From positions 39,598,732 to 39,662,731 of the forward strand of contig OY776131.1 in the NCBI GenBank assembly GCA_963675135.1: 64,000 nt of DNA. Reading direction: 5' to 3'. The notes under the pieces were generated by a model. The model ran no database searches and was not told the origin of the DNA. It saw nothing but the letters and a program-made list of their open reading frames with translations. The DNA comes from Galeopsis tetrahit (taxonomy: Eukaryota > Streptophyta > Magnoliopsida > Lamiales > Lamiaceae). The translations under genes were made by a program, and so were the position numbers. Positions 26,401 to 37,859 of this stretch are shown here, in pieces; position 1 is the first letter of the stretch; each line of letters starts with the position of its first letter.

Positions 26401-29400
26401 CTATTGAAACATTGAATCTTGGTTGCTTTATTTTTGCCATTTGCTTATTATACATTTTGGAATAGTATTGGCTAATGCTTTTATCTTCCTTTCAGTCACA
26501 TATATCGGAAATCCGCAGCATCGCTGAAGCTTTGCCTTATTTTGTCACACCGAAAGCGGTGGATGAGAATTCAACGCTTTTGCAACAATTGCCACACTGG
26601 GCTGCTTGTTCAATTACACAAGCTTTGGAGTTCCTTACTCCTGCGTATAAGGGTCATCCTCGAGTCATGGCTTATGTTCTCAGGGTGTTGGAATCTTATC
26701 CTCCTGAGAGTGTGACATTCTTCATGCCTCAGCTGGTACAGGCGCTAAGATATGATGATGGGGTGGGTTCTTGATTGATTATGTTTTTAGTAGAATCTTT
26801 AACAGAATGGTATTGCAGCCTAAAGAAGTCAGTCTTAGTGTAACTTGAACTTAATTGGTAAAGTAGTTTGGTCATAATTTTTTACTGTTGGTTTGAGTTT
26901 AATGTGGACCACAGCTCCTGAAAGTGCAGTTTAAAAAGTTGAATTTGTTTTGTTTTTGCATTGAATATAATGATGGAATTCTTTTTACGTGATGGCTTAC
27001 TCCCATTTGCAGAAGTTGGTTGAGGGATACTTGCTTAGAGCTACACAAAGAAGTGATATTTTTGCCCATATTTTGATATGGCATTTACAGGTGACAAAAA
27101 AGTTTAACTTAAATGAATGATTTATTGTTGAAGAAGGACACCCTGTTATGTAGAGGGATGCTTTGAATTATACATAAAAAAGCTTGTGTTTTGCAGGGTG
27201 AGACATGTGTTCCTGAGGCGGCGGGGAAAGATGCAATACCGTCTCCCACGGTATACTTCTTCAGATGCAGAGAGACTTAAAATCTCCTTTTCTTTATTGC
27301 ATACATTTCTTGTATTTGTTATTGTGCTTATTTTTCTTATACATGCTAATTGTGTTGCTACATGAAATGTTTCTGCATGCATTTCTTAACTTTCTCCTTT
27401 CTCTTAATACTTTTGAAGTTAAAATGTATTTTTGTTATCTTAGAAAAAAGGAGAAGTGTTATGGGGGTTTATAGTTCCAGTTCTATTTTGGTCCATTTTT
27501 TGGCTAGAAAGAAATGAGAGAATTTTTGAGGAGTCAACGGAATCCCTAGAGGAAGTTTGGGATATGATTTAATATAGAGTGGCTCTTTGGGTGACTGGTC
27601 ACAAAAGTTTTAAAAATCTTTTTGCAACAGATTTAGTTAGAGACTGGAGTTATGCCCTGTAATTTATATTTGTACTTTGTGTAGGGATTCCTCATCCGGT
27701 AACTTTCTACATTAATAAAATTTCAGTTTTCTTATAAAAAATATAAAATAAAAATCCATTTCATGCTATTCCTTGACCAGGAAATGTGACACACTTTTGT
27801 AATTTGGTACTGGCTTTGCTTAGCACAAATGTCTTTATTATCTGCAGATTTATTTCTCCTTGTTGATTGTCAATCTATACTTTTGAGTTTTGTCTTAGAA
27901 GTCTGGTTAACAAATCTATTCAGCTGATTTTAATCCCTGTTACTACATTTCCATATCAACATTGATCAGTGAGAGTTTCCCATGCCACAATTTTTAATTT
28001 ATGTTTCATGTCATAATCTGTATTTTAGTTTTGATTTGGTTTTTTAAGCGTTAGTCTTCTGTTATGCATATTAATTCATCCAAGTTATTTGTTTGCAGAA
28101 TATTGCATTTCAAGCGCTACTTCCACTTGTCAGACAACGAATTATTGATGGTTTCAATCCTACAGCACTTGAAATCTTTCAAAGAGAATTTGATTTCTTT
28201 GATAAAGTTACATCTATATCTGGTGTCCTCTACCCACTTCCAAAGGACGAAAGACGAGCTGGCATAAAAAGGTATCTTTTTGTGGTAGTTCTTAAGAATT
28301 TTTTTCCTACTTGTCTTTTATATATTTATATTTTGCATTCTATTCCCATTTTAACTGTGTATGAAATACTTTTTCCTTGCATGTGAATAGAGAGTTGGAG
28401 AAAATACAAGTGGATGGAGATGACCTGTACTTACCTACTGCTCCTACTAAACTCGTCAGGGGTATTCAGAATGATAGTGGAATTCCTTTACAATCAGCTG
28501 CAAAAGTTCCTATAATGATCACATTCAATGTGGTGGATCGGGATGGAGATCGCAACAATGTTAAGCCCCAAGCCTGTATTTTCAAGGTATATATATATTA
28601 TGTATTCTTCAGATAAGTTGGTTATTTATCATCAGAAGAGTCATCTAGTTCTCCAGCAAAAAAAAAAAGAAAAAAAAAAGAATCCGAAGTGTTGCCTAAG
28701 TTAGGAGATGAGGCGTTCTTCAGAAATATCCATTCAAGTAAAACAAGCCTCATAGTGGTACGCGTCCAAACCCAGGCCCACATTGAACCTTCCCTGCATG
28801 GGCCGGGTCTGGATCCGGTTAAGCAGGTATGGGATGGGTCATGGTTTTTGCCAAACAGCCCTGCCAAGCCCGTATCCGGACCTGCTATATATAAATATAA
28901 CTCCCTCGGTCCTACTATAACTTTCCCTCGTTCATTTTTTGGACATCCCACAATAAGTTTCCCATTCCATTTTTTAAATTTATTTCTCTCTCAATCACAT
29001 CACTTGTACTATATTGTTTTATCATATTTTATTTCATATTAATATATTATTTTCCCCCTCTCAATCATATCACTTGTACTATATCTATTATTTTATCATA
29101 TTCCTTAATCAAAACACCCAAAAAAGAAAGGGGAAACTTATAGGGGACGGAGGGAGTAATAGTTAATATATATGTGTATATATATATATAATGCATATAT
29201 GTTTGTGTAAAAGTATCTCATATGTAGTTTTTTAGAATAAGTTGAATATGAAATGCTATTTTAAACAATTATATATGTTAATTTTAACTATTTAATGTCA
29301 AGATAAAGATATTGTGTATATTAAAATTAATTAAAAATAATTAAAAAAATTATGTGTGGCGGGGCGGGTAGAGAACCAAACGGGTCCTCGTGTCAGGCGG

Positions 29401-32400
29401 GTCCTGGGCAGGGCAAACCTGTCCCAAACCTGCCCCGTTGCCATCCCTACATGAAGGATAAGCTAGTTGATAAAACTATGGGGCTAATGTATCTTGCATC
29501 TGATCAATGGTCTGGATGGATACTATCTGATGGATCATATGAAATGATCAACTGTGGGACCTTGCCACATAAATCTTACGTGAGTTATTATAGTAGTTCT
29601 GGGCTATGTTGCCAGCTTCAGAGCGTTGCATCTGTTGATTCATCTCATTCTTTATTTGATCCTTTTTACCTTTATAATCAGATGTGTTTGCATTAAATAA
29701 AGTACACTTAATCTGATATTTTGATATATGGTGCAAACTTGCCGTAAGTTATCTGTTTATGTTGCAACCTGATATGAAGAAAACAATAGCTCGAGAATGA
29801 CTATCATTTGAAAACCAGCACTGTAGGTTTTTTCCTTTTTTAAAAATCCGTGCTCCCTTAGAAAATCTCTTTTCTCTGCTGATAATGCTAACTGTTCAGT
29901 TCTTTTTATGGTTTACTGATGTTTCTACAGGATTTGAATATAGAACTTTTATAAGTGTTATCTCTTGACTTTTGACAATTGGTTATCAATTGAGGCGCAC
30001 TGCCAATTAGGAATTTGTAGGAACTAGAAGCATTTAATCATGCTGATAAATATTGATAAGAAGTTGAAATTCAATATTTGTTGTAACATTCTCTTCAAAT
30101 GTATATGATTCATAGCCTGATAGATCTGCGTATGCATGTAGGTTGGAGATGATTGCCGGCAAGATGTTCTCGCTTTGCAAGTTATTTCACTGTTGAAGGA
30201 CATCTTTGCAGCTGTTGGGCTTAGTCTCTATTTGTTTCCTTATGGAGTACTTCCAACTGGTCCAGAGAGAGGAATTATTGAGGTACGTCCATGTTTATTA
30301 CTCCCTCCGTCCAAACTTAATAAATCTAACTTCCATTTTGGTCCATCCAAACTTAATATGAATGTCTCAAAATGGAAATACTATTTTTATCTTCACCCCT
30401 TCCATCATCACTTACTCAAATTGTCATTCACATTGTTCTTACATAATCACTTTATTAATAAGTGGACCTCATATACCCTACAAACTATCTACTTTATACA
30501 TAAACAACCAATATTCCTTAAAGAATTATACTTATTAACTTTAGACGGAGGGAGTATAAGATTATCCCTTTATGATTAGTGGTTTCCGCAAAAATGAGTT
30601 ATGGACCTGAACTTCACTGTTTAATTTCTACAATATAACCTTTGTGATACATATCCAAACTTCAGCCCTACGTATGAAGCTTTTAGTCCATTATCTTAGT
30701 TTGCTGTGTCATGAGGCCATTTATCATAAGATTAATCAAAATTGCCATCCGGGTAATTTTGCTAAAGTATAGAAATGAAGTATAGGTTATTACGGAGGGT
30801 GTCATGAGGCAATAAAAAAGGGTCTTCCAGGCTAGGAAAACTGGACGTAGTGAGCACGTGGGAAATGCTTTGATATGTGTATTGGTGTTCAGTACATGCA
30901 GTTAAAGCAAGGACAAGTAATTTTTGACTGTTCAATCCCACAGGCAGCAGATGGAAATGTCATGATATATATGTGTTTTGGTGTTCAGTACACGTAGTTA
31001 AAAGAAAGGCGGGGTCTTTTAAGTGATTTTGAGAGGTGAATGTAGATAGCTTCCTAGAGAATTAAGAATTGTGATGTCTGATGCTGTCAAAATACACACT
31101 CCCTCCGTCCCACTAAATCTTTCCCCCTTCTTTTGAGTGTATTGATTAAAGAATACGATAAAATAATAGATGCAGTACAAGCGATGTGATTTGGAGAGAG
31201 AAAATAATAGATGATTATGAGATGAAGTGTGATAAAATAATAGATGTAGTACAAGTATTGTGATTGAGAGGGATAAAATAATATGCCAAAAATAGAATGA
31301 GAAACTTATTGTGGGACGTCGAGAAAAGAAAATTGGGAAAGTTATTGTGGTATGGAGGGAGTAGTATATTGTTTAATTAGCTGTTTGCTCAGAATCTCTG
31401 AAGAACGTTCTTACAATTGTGTCAGATACTCTTAAATTGACTACCAGTTTTACCATGAATTTTCCACCTGAGATAATCATCGTTTTTGGCTTCCTGCTTG
31501 ACAGGTTGTGCCCAATTCACGAAGCAGGAGTCAGATGGGTGAGACCACTGATGGTGGTCTATATGAGATATTTCAACAGGACTTTGGACCAGTTGGTTCG
31601 CCCAGCTTTGAAGCTGCTCGGGAGAATTTCCTCGTTAGTAGTGCTGGATATGCAGTTGCTAGCCTTTTGCTTCAACCAAAGGATAGACATAATGGGAATC
31701 TTTTGTTTGACAGGTAAGCCGTTTAATACTTGTTATTATTTGCATTTATGCGGGCCCACTTTAGCATGTGCGGTCGGGTCTTAGTCCTGTTAAGCCTCAA
31801 CTTCAAATTTGGTGTCTTCTACTCTTCGAGCTGTTCAAGTTTGTGCTCCTTTAAGCTGTGGAAACTTTATCCCTTACATTTCAGCTATTTTTCCGCTTCA
31901 ATAATCTGTGTTCTAATCTAATTTTCCTTATATGCTATACCTATTTGGCCATAATTGGCTTTTAATTGTCAGAGTTCTCCTGTGATCTACCAAATTTCTC
32001 TGTGCTACTAAGAGTGATATAATAGTTGGATGATGTACCGTGATAAATCAAAATGGTCTGGAACCAGTTGATTCTTTGATCCGAGTCAAATTTTATAGTA
32101 TTGAATTTTTTTCTTATATATTTTTTCAGGTGCACAGTTAGTTTTTATGGATCTCCCAATTCTTGACAGAAATTTTCTTGTTATCGAACATTTCTTTGTA
32201 TGAAATTGAGTTTGATCATATCTCATAAAATTTAAGCCTATTCAATTCTTTGTGAATGCAGTGAAGGCAGACTTGTTCATATTGATTTTGGTTTTATTTT
32301 GGAAACTTCACCTGGTGGAAATATGCGGTTTGAAAGTGCCCACTTCAAGCTGAGTCATGAGATGACTCAATTACTCGATCCATCTGGTGTGATGAAAAGT

Positions 32401-32797
32401 GACACGTGGTACCAATTCGTAAGGTAATATTGAATGTTTTCTTCTGGCCTATGTAATTATTTTCAGCGCAAATAAATAAATAAATAAAAAACCGTGAGGT
32501 TTGACCTATCTACGACATGTGTATGTGTTACCTTGCAGCTTGTGTGTGAAGGGTTACCTTGCAGCCCGTCGCTATATGGATGGAATTTTAAGTACAGTCG
32601 CAATGATGCTCGACAGTGGATTGCCTTGCTTCAGCAGGGGTGACCCTATTGGAAATCTTCGCAAGAGATTTCGTCCAGAAATGAGCGAACGCGAAGCGGC
32701 TAATTATATGATTCGAATATGCACCGATGCCTACAATAAGTGGACAACTGCTGGCTACGATTTAATTCAGTATCTCCAACAGGGCATTGAAAAATGA
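14492..32797 (+). CDS. PI4KA1: Phosphatidylinositol 4-kinase alpha (26 exons)
   Basis: Makes phosphatidylinositol 4-phosphate from phosphatidylinositol and ATP, in the family at the plasma membrane. Exons: 14492-15427, 15561-15902, 15990-16151, 17479-17649, 17844-18002, 18111-18238, 18327-18636, 19828-19996, 20123-20340, 22090-22248, 22339-22521, 22884-23390, 23490-23849, 24095-24309, 25157-25340, 25745-25881 (or from 25742), 25984-26134, 26496-26762, 27013-27090, 27197-27250, 28099-28271, 28391-28586, 30142-30282, 31505-31713, 32262-32423, 32539-32797. They join in frame to about 2009 aa; the Arabidopsis enzyme is about 2030. Residues 1-1497 are the helical scaffold with a Ser-rich patch in exon 1, about 1498-1690 the PIK accessory helical domain, and 1690-2009 the kinase. 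Catalytic features are intact: Lys about 1753 (ACIFK), DRHNGN about 1860, DFG about 1879 (VHIDFGF). The start is the first ATG of MESLVELCDLI. No stop or frameshift seen. Introns carry MITEs and LINE tails. Confidence 0.95.
16763..17190. repeat. Two related repeat units in PI4K intron 3
   Basis: Two units of about 170 bp share the order TTTGGATTGA(G/A)GGATTT, then GTGATGGATT with ATCCATTCCACA, then CCTTCAAT or CCTTCCAT. They lie at about 16763-16935 and 17013-17190. The outer ends TGTTTGGATTGAGG and CATTCAATCCAAACACA are inverted, as in a MITE. Diverged copies of one element, or one palindromic element, are both possible. Confidence 0.4.
25386..25653 (+). mobile_element. LINE 3' tail in PI4K intron 15, with target duplication
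   Basis: The plus-strand translation reads NRRIFEDRYESI-like, then YKVALWSLRHSAFRGN and SWNWIYAL before a stop, which is the C-terminal end of a plant L1 ORF2. A short untranslated tail and an A-rich end follow. AATCGTGCATGCT occurs just before it (25373-25386) and just after it (25651-25664), a target duplication. It is a strongly 5'-truncated copy of a few hundred bases inside an intron. Confidence 0.7.
27475..27745 (+). mobile_element. LINE 3' tail in PI4K intron 20
   Basis: The plus-strand translation has FWLERNERIFEESTESLEE, YRVALWVTGHKSF and RDWSYAL-stop, followed by a short trailer and an A-rich end. This is the same family as the tail in intron 15 (shared WLxRNxRIFE, RVALW and W-x-YAL blocks) but clearly diverged. 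I could not define a target duplication. Confidence 0.65.
28901..29156. mobile_element. Stowaway-like MITE in PI4K intron 22
   Basis: The ends are CTCCCTCGGTCCTACTATAA and TATAGGGGACGGAGGGAG, close to the Stowaway consensus, with TA following the right end. Non-coding, 256 bp. Directly around it the intron has GC-rich CGGGTC/GGCGGG words (28790-28880 and 29355-29450), suggesting another hAT-like repeat that encloses it. Confidence 0.7.
30301..30554. mobile_element. Stowaway MITE in PI4K intron 23 (first of two)
   Basis: Starts CTCCCTCCGTCCAAACTTAA and ends TTAACTTTAGACGGAGGGAG, with TA on both sides (30299-30300 and 30555-30556). 254 bp, no coding capacity. Confidence 0.85.
31099..31361. mobile_element. 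Stowaway MITE in PI4K intron 23 (second of two)
   Basis: Starts CTCCCTCCGTCCCACTAAAT and ends GTTATTGTGGTATGGAGGGAG, with TA after the right end and CA before the left. 263 bp. Its interior differs from the copy 540 bp upstream, so the two are separate insertions of different subfamilies. Confidence 0.8.
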
Positions 32798-34908
32798 GGT
32801 TTGCCACATGGATTTGGTTGTTTTGAGTTGTATATCTCTCTCGTGATTTTTGTTGACGTTTCTATCTTGTAGCTGAGAAAAGAGAGGAGAGAACAAGGTA
32901 AAATTAGTTATTTTTTAGATGGGGAGGATGAGGATCAACGCTACTTCAGTTCTCATGTGTATGCATTTTTTTTCGTAGATAGAACGGGTAACACGGCAAC
33001 GTGCTGCTGCGTATTTGTGGCGGGAATCCTCGATTTGTATAAATGTAGGCATTAATTCGATTTGTTCTGATGATCAGATTTGAAGCTTTCATTCAAAATT
33101 TGCATTCATTAATCAATTGTGAAGAGAAACTGTTTTTTTTTAAAAAATTGGTTGTTAAGGTGTAACGAGAGCTTATTTAAGCTGTGAAACAATGTATGGG
33201 ACTTATATAAAGGCGGTAAAAGTATATGGATTTCAAAAGCTGTCTGGGTTTCCACTTTCCTCAACAGACATAAGTTTTCACTGATTTACTGTGGTGATAT
33301 TTCTTCTGAAATTAAAATGTTCACGCTTATTGTATAACTGACGAGTTTTTCTTTTGTGATATGGGGAATAACCTTTTAAGCTTTATCATGAATGATATTG
33401 AGATTGAGTCAGACCATGGTTGTAGAAGTCGGAAATTTATAGTCTGTGGATTGGTGCGTCAGAATCTAAGCGCTGCCTAGTTAGCAGCCTTTTAAAAAAA
33501 TATATATTTTATCTATAAAGTTATCAAGCAATAAATATGAAATTCAAAGTTGCAAAGGGATTTTCAAAGACATTAAAGCATGAAAATATAATTTTAAAAA
33601 TATATAAATTTACAGTTTTCACACCTTAAACGATAGAGCATGACAAGTTTATGTGTTTTGCTCGTAGTGTCAATTCCACTTAAAAAAGTGTACTCGATCA
33701 CTCGAAGCAAACTTCAACGCCAAAAGTCTAAAAAGGGTCTAATAAAAAATTGTTAGACAGACGTAGACAGGCGACTTCTGCAATAAAGGCATTGAGACAA
33801 TTTCATTTTATCAGTATTTTCCGTCTTTCCACTTGTCCCTAAAAATACTTCCTCCATTTAAACTTATTAAGTCTAATATTCTTTTTGATTTGTTTAAACT
33901 TAATATGTATACTATTTTATACATGAAAATATTTATTTCCCCACTACACTAATACAACCTTCATTTATACTTTGCACATTTACTTTATACATAAATGATT
34001 AATATTTTTTTAGAATCCGTGTCGAATGAATCGTACTTATTAACTTTCTAAGTACGTAAAATAAGCCGTTTGTGTTTTTATTACTTCAATACTCCTATAA
34101 TTTATAGGGGTGAAATCATTTTTAAATTAAGACATGTCGTTGATATAACATGAGAAATGTAATTTTGTAAGTATAATAATTTTTTAAATTAAATCTGTCA
34201 TTAAATATAGAGTAGGGAGCGTTTGCAATGACCTCTTGGATCATCTTCATTGACAAGACAAATTTGCCTCCAAATGACCCTCAAGTTGGTTGCAAAATGC
34301 CACGGGTGAATAGTAGGTGGCAAATTTGTCTACATAGTTTAATTTTCATTTTTGATTTAGATTTTAATTAATAATTATGAAGGCTTTAAAAGTGAAAATA
34401 TATAATTTAATGGTAAGATAACAATAATAATTTAAATTACAAAAATACAATAAGAAATAAAATGTACCTACTACAAATGCATTGATTGAACATCTATGAG
34501 AATAACTAGATTTTTTGTCCGTGTGATACACAAACGGATTTTAGATATTAACAGTATCTTTTTGAAGTTTGTCTTATTATTATTGTTTTCATATGTTGGT
34601 TGCTTCAAGTGAGATATTCACTCTTCACGCCATTTTTTGGCCCAACATAAACAAGATTTCTAATCTAACGCTAACAATAACAAAATCCAGGATTAAACCA
34701 ATTTAATTAACCAATTTTTTTTTTTCTGTTTGGAGAGTGTATATAATTATCCAGATTCTGCTCATTGATTAGAATCAACAAGTGTTTGGTAAGTCAAATC
34801 CTCAAAAATAAACCAACTAACAAACTCCATTTATTTTTCTAAAAATAAAAGCAATATATAAAAACTGCAGTGGCGCACTCCATTTACAAACAAACAAACA
34901 AAAAATTG
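32798..34908. other. PI4K 3' region and spacer to the BAG gene
   Basis: The first few hundred bases (to about 33070) have mixed composition and are probably the PI4K 3' UTR. The rest is AT-rich spacer. A degenerate Stowaway-like element is visible at about 33849-34055 (CTTCCTCCATTTAAACTTATT to CTTATTAACTTTCTAAG). No other gene is seen. PI4K (plus) and BAG (minus) are convergent. Confidence 0.6.
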
Positions 34909-35687
34909 TCAATTCTCTTTACATGTTGCAGTGACCTTGGCCCTCTTCTTCTTCTTCTTCTTCTTCTTGAGCCTATCGCACACAAAAGCTTTCTCCAACA
35001 TCTCCACACGATTTGTTAACGCATTCAGAATCTTCATCTGCATCTCGTTTCTCTCGTACAACTGATTCATCATCTTCGTCATCTTCTCACTCTCCTCCAT
35101 CATCCTCTCCACCAAATCAACATTCTCATTCACCTTCACCTCGCAATCAACACCAACATCAATAATCTCATCATTCACATTCTCCAAAATTTCATTTGAA
35201 TTTCAGGAACCCTCACTTGATCATCAGCAGCCACAATTGCATCGATCCTTTCCTGCAACGCAATCACCTTCTGAATCACAGCCTTCCTGCATCCCCTCAC
35301 CCCAAAATCCACCCCGCAGATCGAATCAAGCTTAAAAAGCAGAGACATCAACGATTCATTCATTTTAACCCTTTCCTTCTCTTCCCTCCGTAACAATTCC
35401 ACGGCCTCCCTCTTAGAAAACCTCGCCTCAATCACATCGACCTGGATTCTGATATCCTTGACCTTCTTCAAACATTTCCGGACCAAAAACCCCCTGAAAA
35501 CCTTCTGTATTTTGACGGCGGACCCGGTACGGTCTACTTGTTCGGATCCGACGAAATGAACGGGAATCCGAACAACTTTGGGATAAACGGGCACGCCACC
35601 ACTCGATGAAGCTGGTTGATATGAAGCGCTGCGGGTAAAATCGGGTTGTTGGTACCATCGGTGATTTCTGAAAAATGGACTCTCCAT
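34909..35687 (-). pseudogene. BAG-domain co-chaperone gene with a one-base frameshift
   Basis: BAG proteins bind the Hsp70 ATPase domain and promote nucleotide exchange. From ATG 35687 the frame gives 170 aa: residues 55-75 hold an IQ calmodulin-binding motif (AVKIQKVFRGFLVRK), and about 80-160 the BAG three-helix region. It ends WRM-stop at 35175. In the next frame coding continues to a stop at 34909: VERMMEESEKMTKMM, then QLYERNEMQMKIL and RVEMLEKAFVCDRL, then a Lys run. That tail matches the C-terminal coiled coil common in plant IQ-BAG proteins. The whole span is 779 nt, so one extra base near 35184-35196 (an A/T homopolymer region) would give one 259-codon frame. Either the gene carries a real frameshift or the assembly lost a base. 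Closest known relatives are plant BAG5/BAG6-type genes. Confidence 0.75.
34942..34966 (+). repeat. (CTT)n microsatellite in the BAG tail
   Basis: About eight CTT units. On the minus strand they code for the Lys run after CDRL in the BAG tail. Confidence 0.85.
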
Positions 35688-35809
35688 TTCTTGAAAATGC
35701 AATTGATTACAGGTAATTGTGTGAGATTGTTTTGAATTTTAATGCGTTGATGAAGAGGGGAGTATTTATTGGGGTCGAAGGAGGGAAAGAGAAGAATTTG
35801 AAAGCCCTA

Positions 35810-35860
35810 GAAAGTTCTCGAGAAAAACTTTGTTCTGGATGCTTGTCGAAACTTCTCGAC
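35810..35860. promoter_or_regulatory. Heat-shock-element-like repeats upstream of the BAG gene
   Basis: Two GAAnnTTCnnGA blocks occur here: GAAAGTTCTCGAGAA at 35810-35824 and GAAACTTCTCGAC at 35848-35860. They lie 120-175 bp upstream of the BAG ATG (35687). Alternating GAA and TTC units are the binding site of heat-shock factors, and several plant BAG genes are heat-inducible, so the context fits. An AATAAATACT TATA-like box lies nearer the gene at about 35761-35770. Inferred from sequence only. Confidence 0.55.
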
Positions 35861-35959
35861 TGAAAGCGAAAATTTACACGTGGACCCTGGTCTTTGCGCT
35901 GTGTGATGGAAGGGGCTGCTGTTTAAAGGTTGAATGCGGGTTTTAAACTTATTTAAGGG

Positions 35960-36283
35960 TACGACTGTAAATGAGTCGAGCTGAGCCGAACGCGATGCTG
36001 TTCAAGCTTGTTTGAAATATTATCGAGCTTTGAAATTAGTGTTTGAGCTTGTTTAATAACGAGCTTTATTCGAGCCAAACACGAGCCGAACTCGAGTAGT
36101 TTGACATTTTTACACTAAATTTATCTTTTTTTACTTATCGAACTCGAGTCGAGCTTTGAACCATACCGAACGTAAATTTATGTTCAAGCTTGTTTGATAT
36201 CTATGTCGAACCGAGCTCAAACGAGCTTTTACCGAACGATCTCGAATCGAGTAACGAATAGCTTGGTTTGATTTTCAGCCCTA
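35960..36283. mobile_element. hAT MITE, 324 bp, upstream of the BAG gene
   Basis: The ends are TACGACTGTAAATGAGTCGA (plus) and TAGGGCTGAAAATCAAACC (minus). The 8-bp TTTAAGGG is duplicated exactly at 35952-35959 and 36284-36291. Internal CGAGCCGAAC, GAGCTCG and TCGAGC words match those of the 1.5-kb element at 5866-7364, so this is a short member of the same family. Confidence 0.82.
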
Positions 36284-36837
36284 TTTAAGGGGTGTTTGCA
36301 AATTCAATTGGAGGGGGTAAAATCATTTTTTTTTAAAGTTGTCCTCTCACAGCTTTAACTTCTAATAAATACTTCTAAACGGTTAATAGATTTTGCAAAC
36401 CCCCTCTTAATTTATTATTCGTTTCTCTTTCGAAGTCTTTTCTATTTAAACAATTATTTTTGCCTCAGGTTCCAATTAGTATTATAAGTGATGGGGCATA
36501 CAAAAAATATAAATAAATAATTATTTATAAAAAAAAAATAACTCAAATATATATAATTTCTATTTTCTTTTCGAACTTATCCAAATATAGGAGTATGACT
36601 TTTTGAACTTTTTAAGGGTTGAATCTATGCCAACTTAAGCCTCATGTCTTTTTTGAAAGATATTCTTCAAGAGTGTTGTTAAATGAAATATTTCTACATT
36701 CGGAAACACATTGCATTTTGGTAAATTATCACATACAACTCTCTAGTAAACACAATGAGCCTTGATAGTAAACAATGTTATTACATGCAAATACAGATTG
36801 TCATTTTGAATACTTATGAATCACACCTGCAATCTAA

Positions 36838-37117
36838 GGGGATGTTTGTTTTGAGATGGAAAATTCGGATTTGAGATTTTAAAATCTCACCCATGTTTTA
36901 GTTTGAAATTTAAATTAAAGATTTCAAAATCTCACTCTATAAATACGTATAAATACTTATAAACACCTATAAATATCTATTATCTTACCATCTTCAATAA
37001 ATTACATTAATCATTATACAATCATTACAATTACATTCAATAAATAATATAATAATACAACACTACTCATTAAACTTAAATCCCACCCTGCTAAAATTCC
37101 AAAACAAACACAAAACA
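36838..37117. mobile_element. Tourist-like MITE
   Basis: Left end GGGGATGTTTGTTTTGAGAT follows TAA (36835-36837). The right end CCAAAACAAACACAAAAC is near TAA (37118-37120). Internal TTTTAAAATCTCACCC is repeated with changes. TAA target duplication and GGG...TGTTTG ends fit PIF/Harbinger Tourist elements. Related to the element at 13535-13903. Confidence 0.5.
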
Positions 37118-37599
37118 TAAATCTCATTAGGATTAAAATACTCAATTGTTTCTCTCAACTCGAAATAATTATGTCATGTTGTTGAGGTTCAAGCTCTTTG
37201 TATGAACTACAATTTGTCGAGCCTTATAAAAATATACTCTGCAAGATCAGTAAAAATTAAATAAATATCAGCAAAGTGAGTAGTTAATAAACTGAGTTGA
37301 TTAATTGTCTTAAATAACATAAATTCATGATAGCCTGGTGTATTCTTTCTAAAATCAAAGTCCACCTGTAGAGATGGTGAAACTAAAAAAAAAAAAACCA
37401 AATTAATCATAGTCTAACTTGGAGTAACAGGAAACAAAGCTCTCCCTTAATGTGATTAAAGAATAGAGAAGAGTGATTCATCAACTTAAAAGTGTACCTC
37501 TATAACAGAGTGTGGCAAACTTATGTGTTTATCAATTGATAATAGCATCACTTGTTTATCAAATCAAGAACCATTCCCTGCATATAAGAGCCCGTAATG

Positions 37600-37859
37600 T
37601 GATGTGGTGAGGAAGAAGGTTAAACACAAAACTAATCAATAAGAGCACAAGAACACAATCTGGAAGCTACTTCCAGCCAACCGCAACGGCCAATTAAATA
37701 TACTTTTCACATATCCCCCAAACAGAATGTATACAACTATTTATGTAAAGCACATAACAGAACATAACTTCTACTAACTACTAACTACTAAACTGCTAAC
37801 AGCCCCCTATACCCGCCAAAGCCCCAGCTGGCCTTTTCCTTCTTTTCTTATACGTAACA
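37600..37859 (-). repeat. 3' LTR of the gypsy element
   Basis: 260 bp. It pairs with 39006-39279. The longer partner has an extra CTAACTACTA-type unit in the short repeat near its middle. Confidence 0.85.

Noticed and set aside
30873..31000. Short direct repeat (GGTGTTCAGTACA then AGTTAAA) in PI4K intron 23
   Set aside because: Two diverged copies of about 30 bases in an intron; too short to classify.
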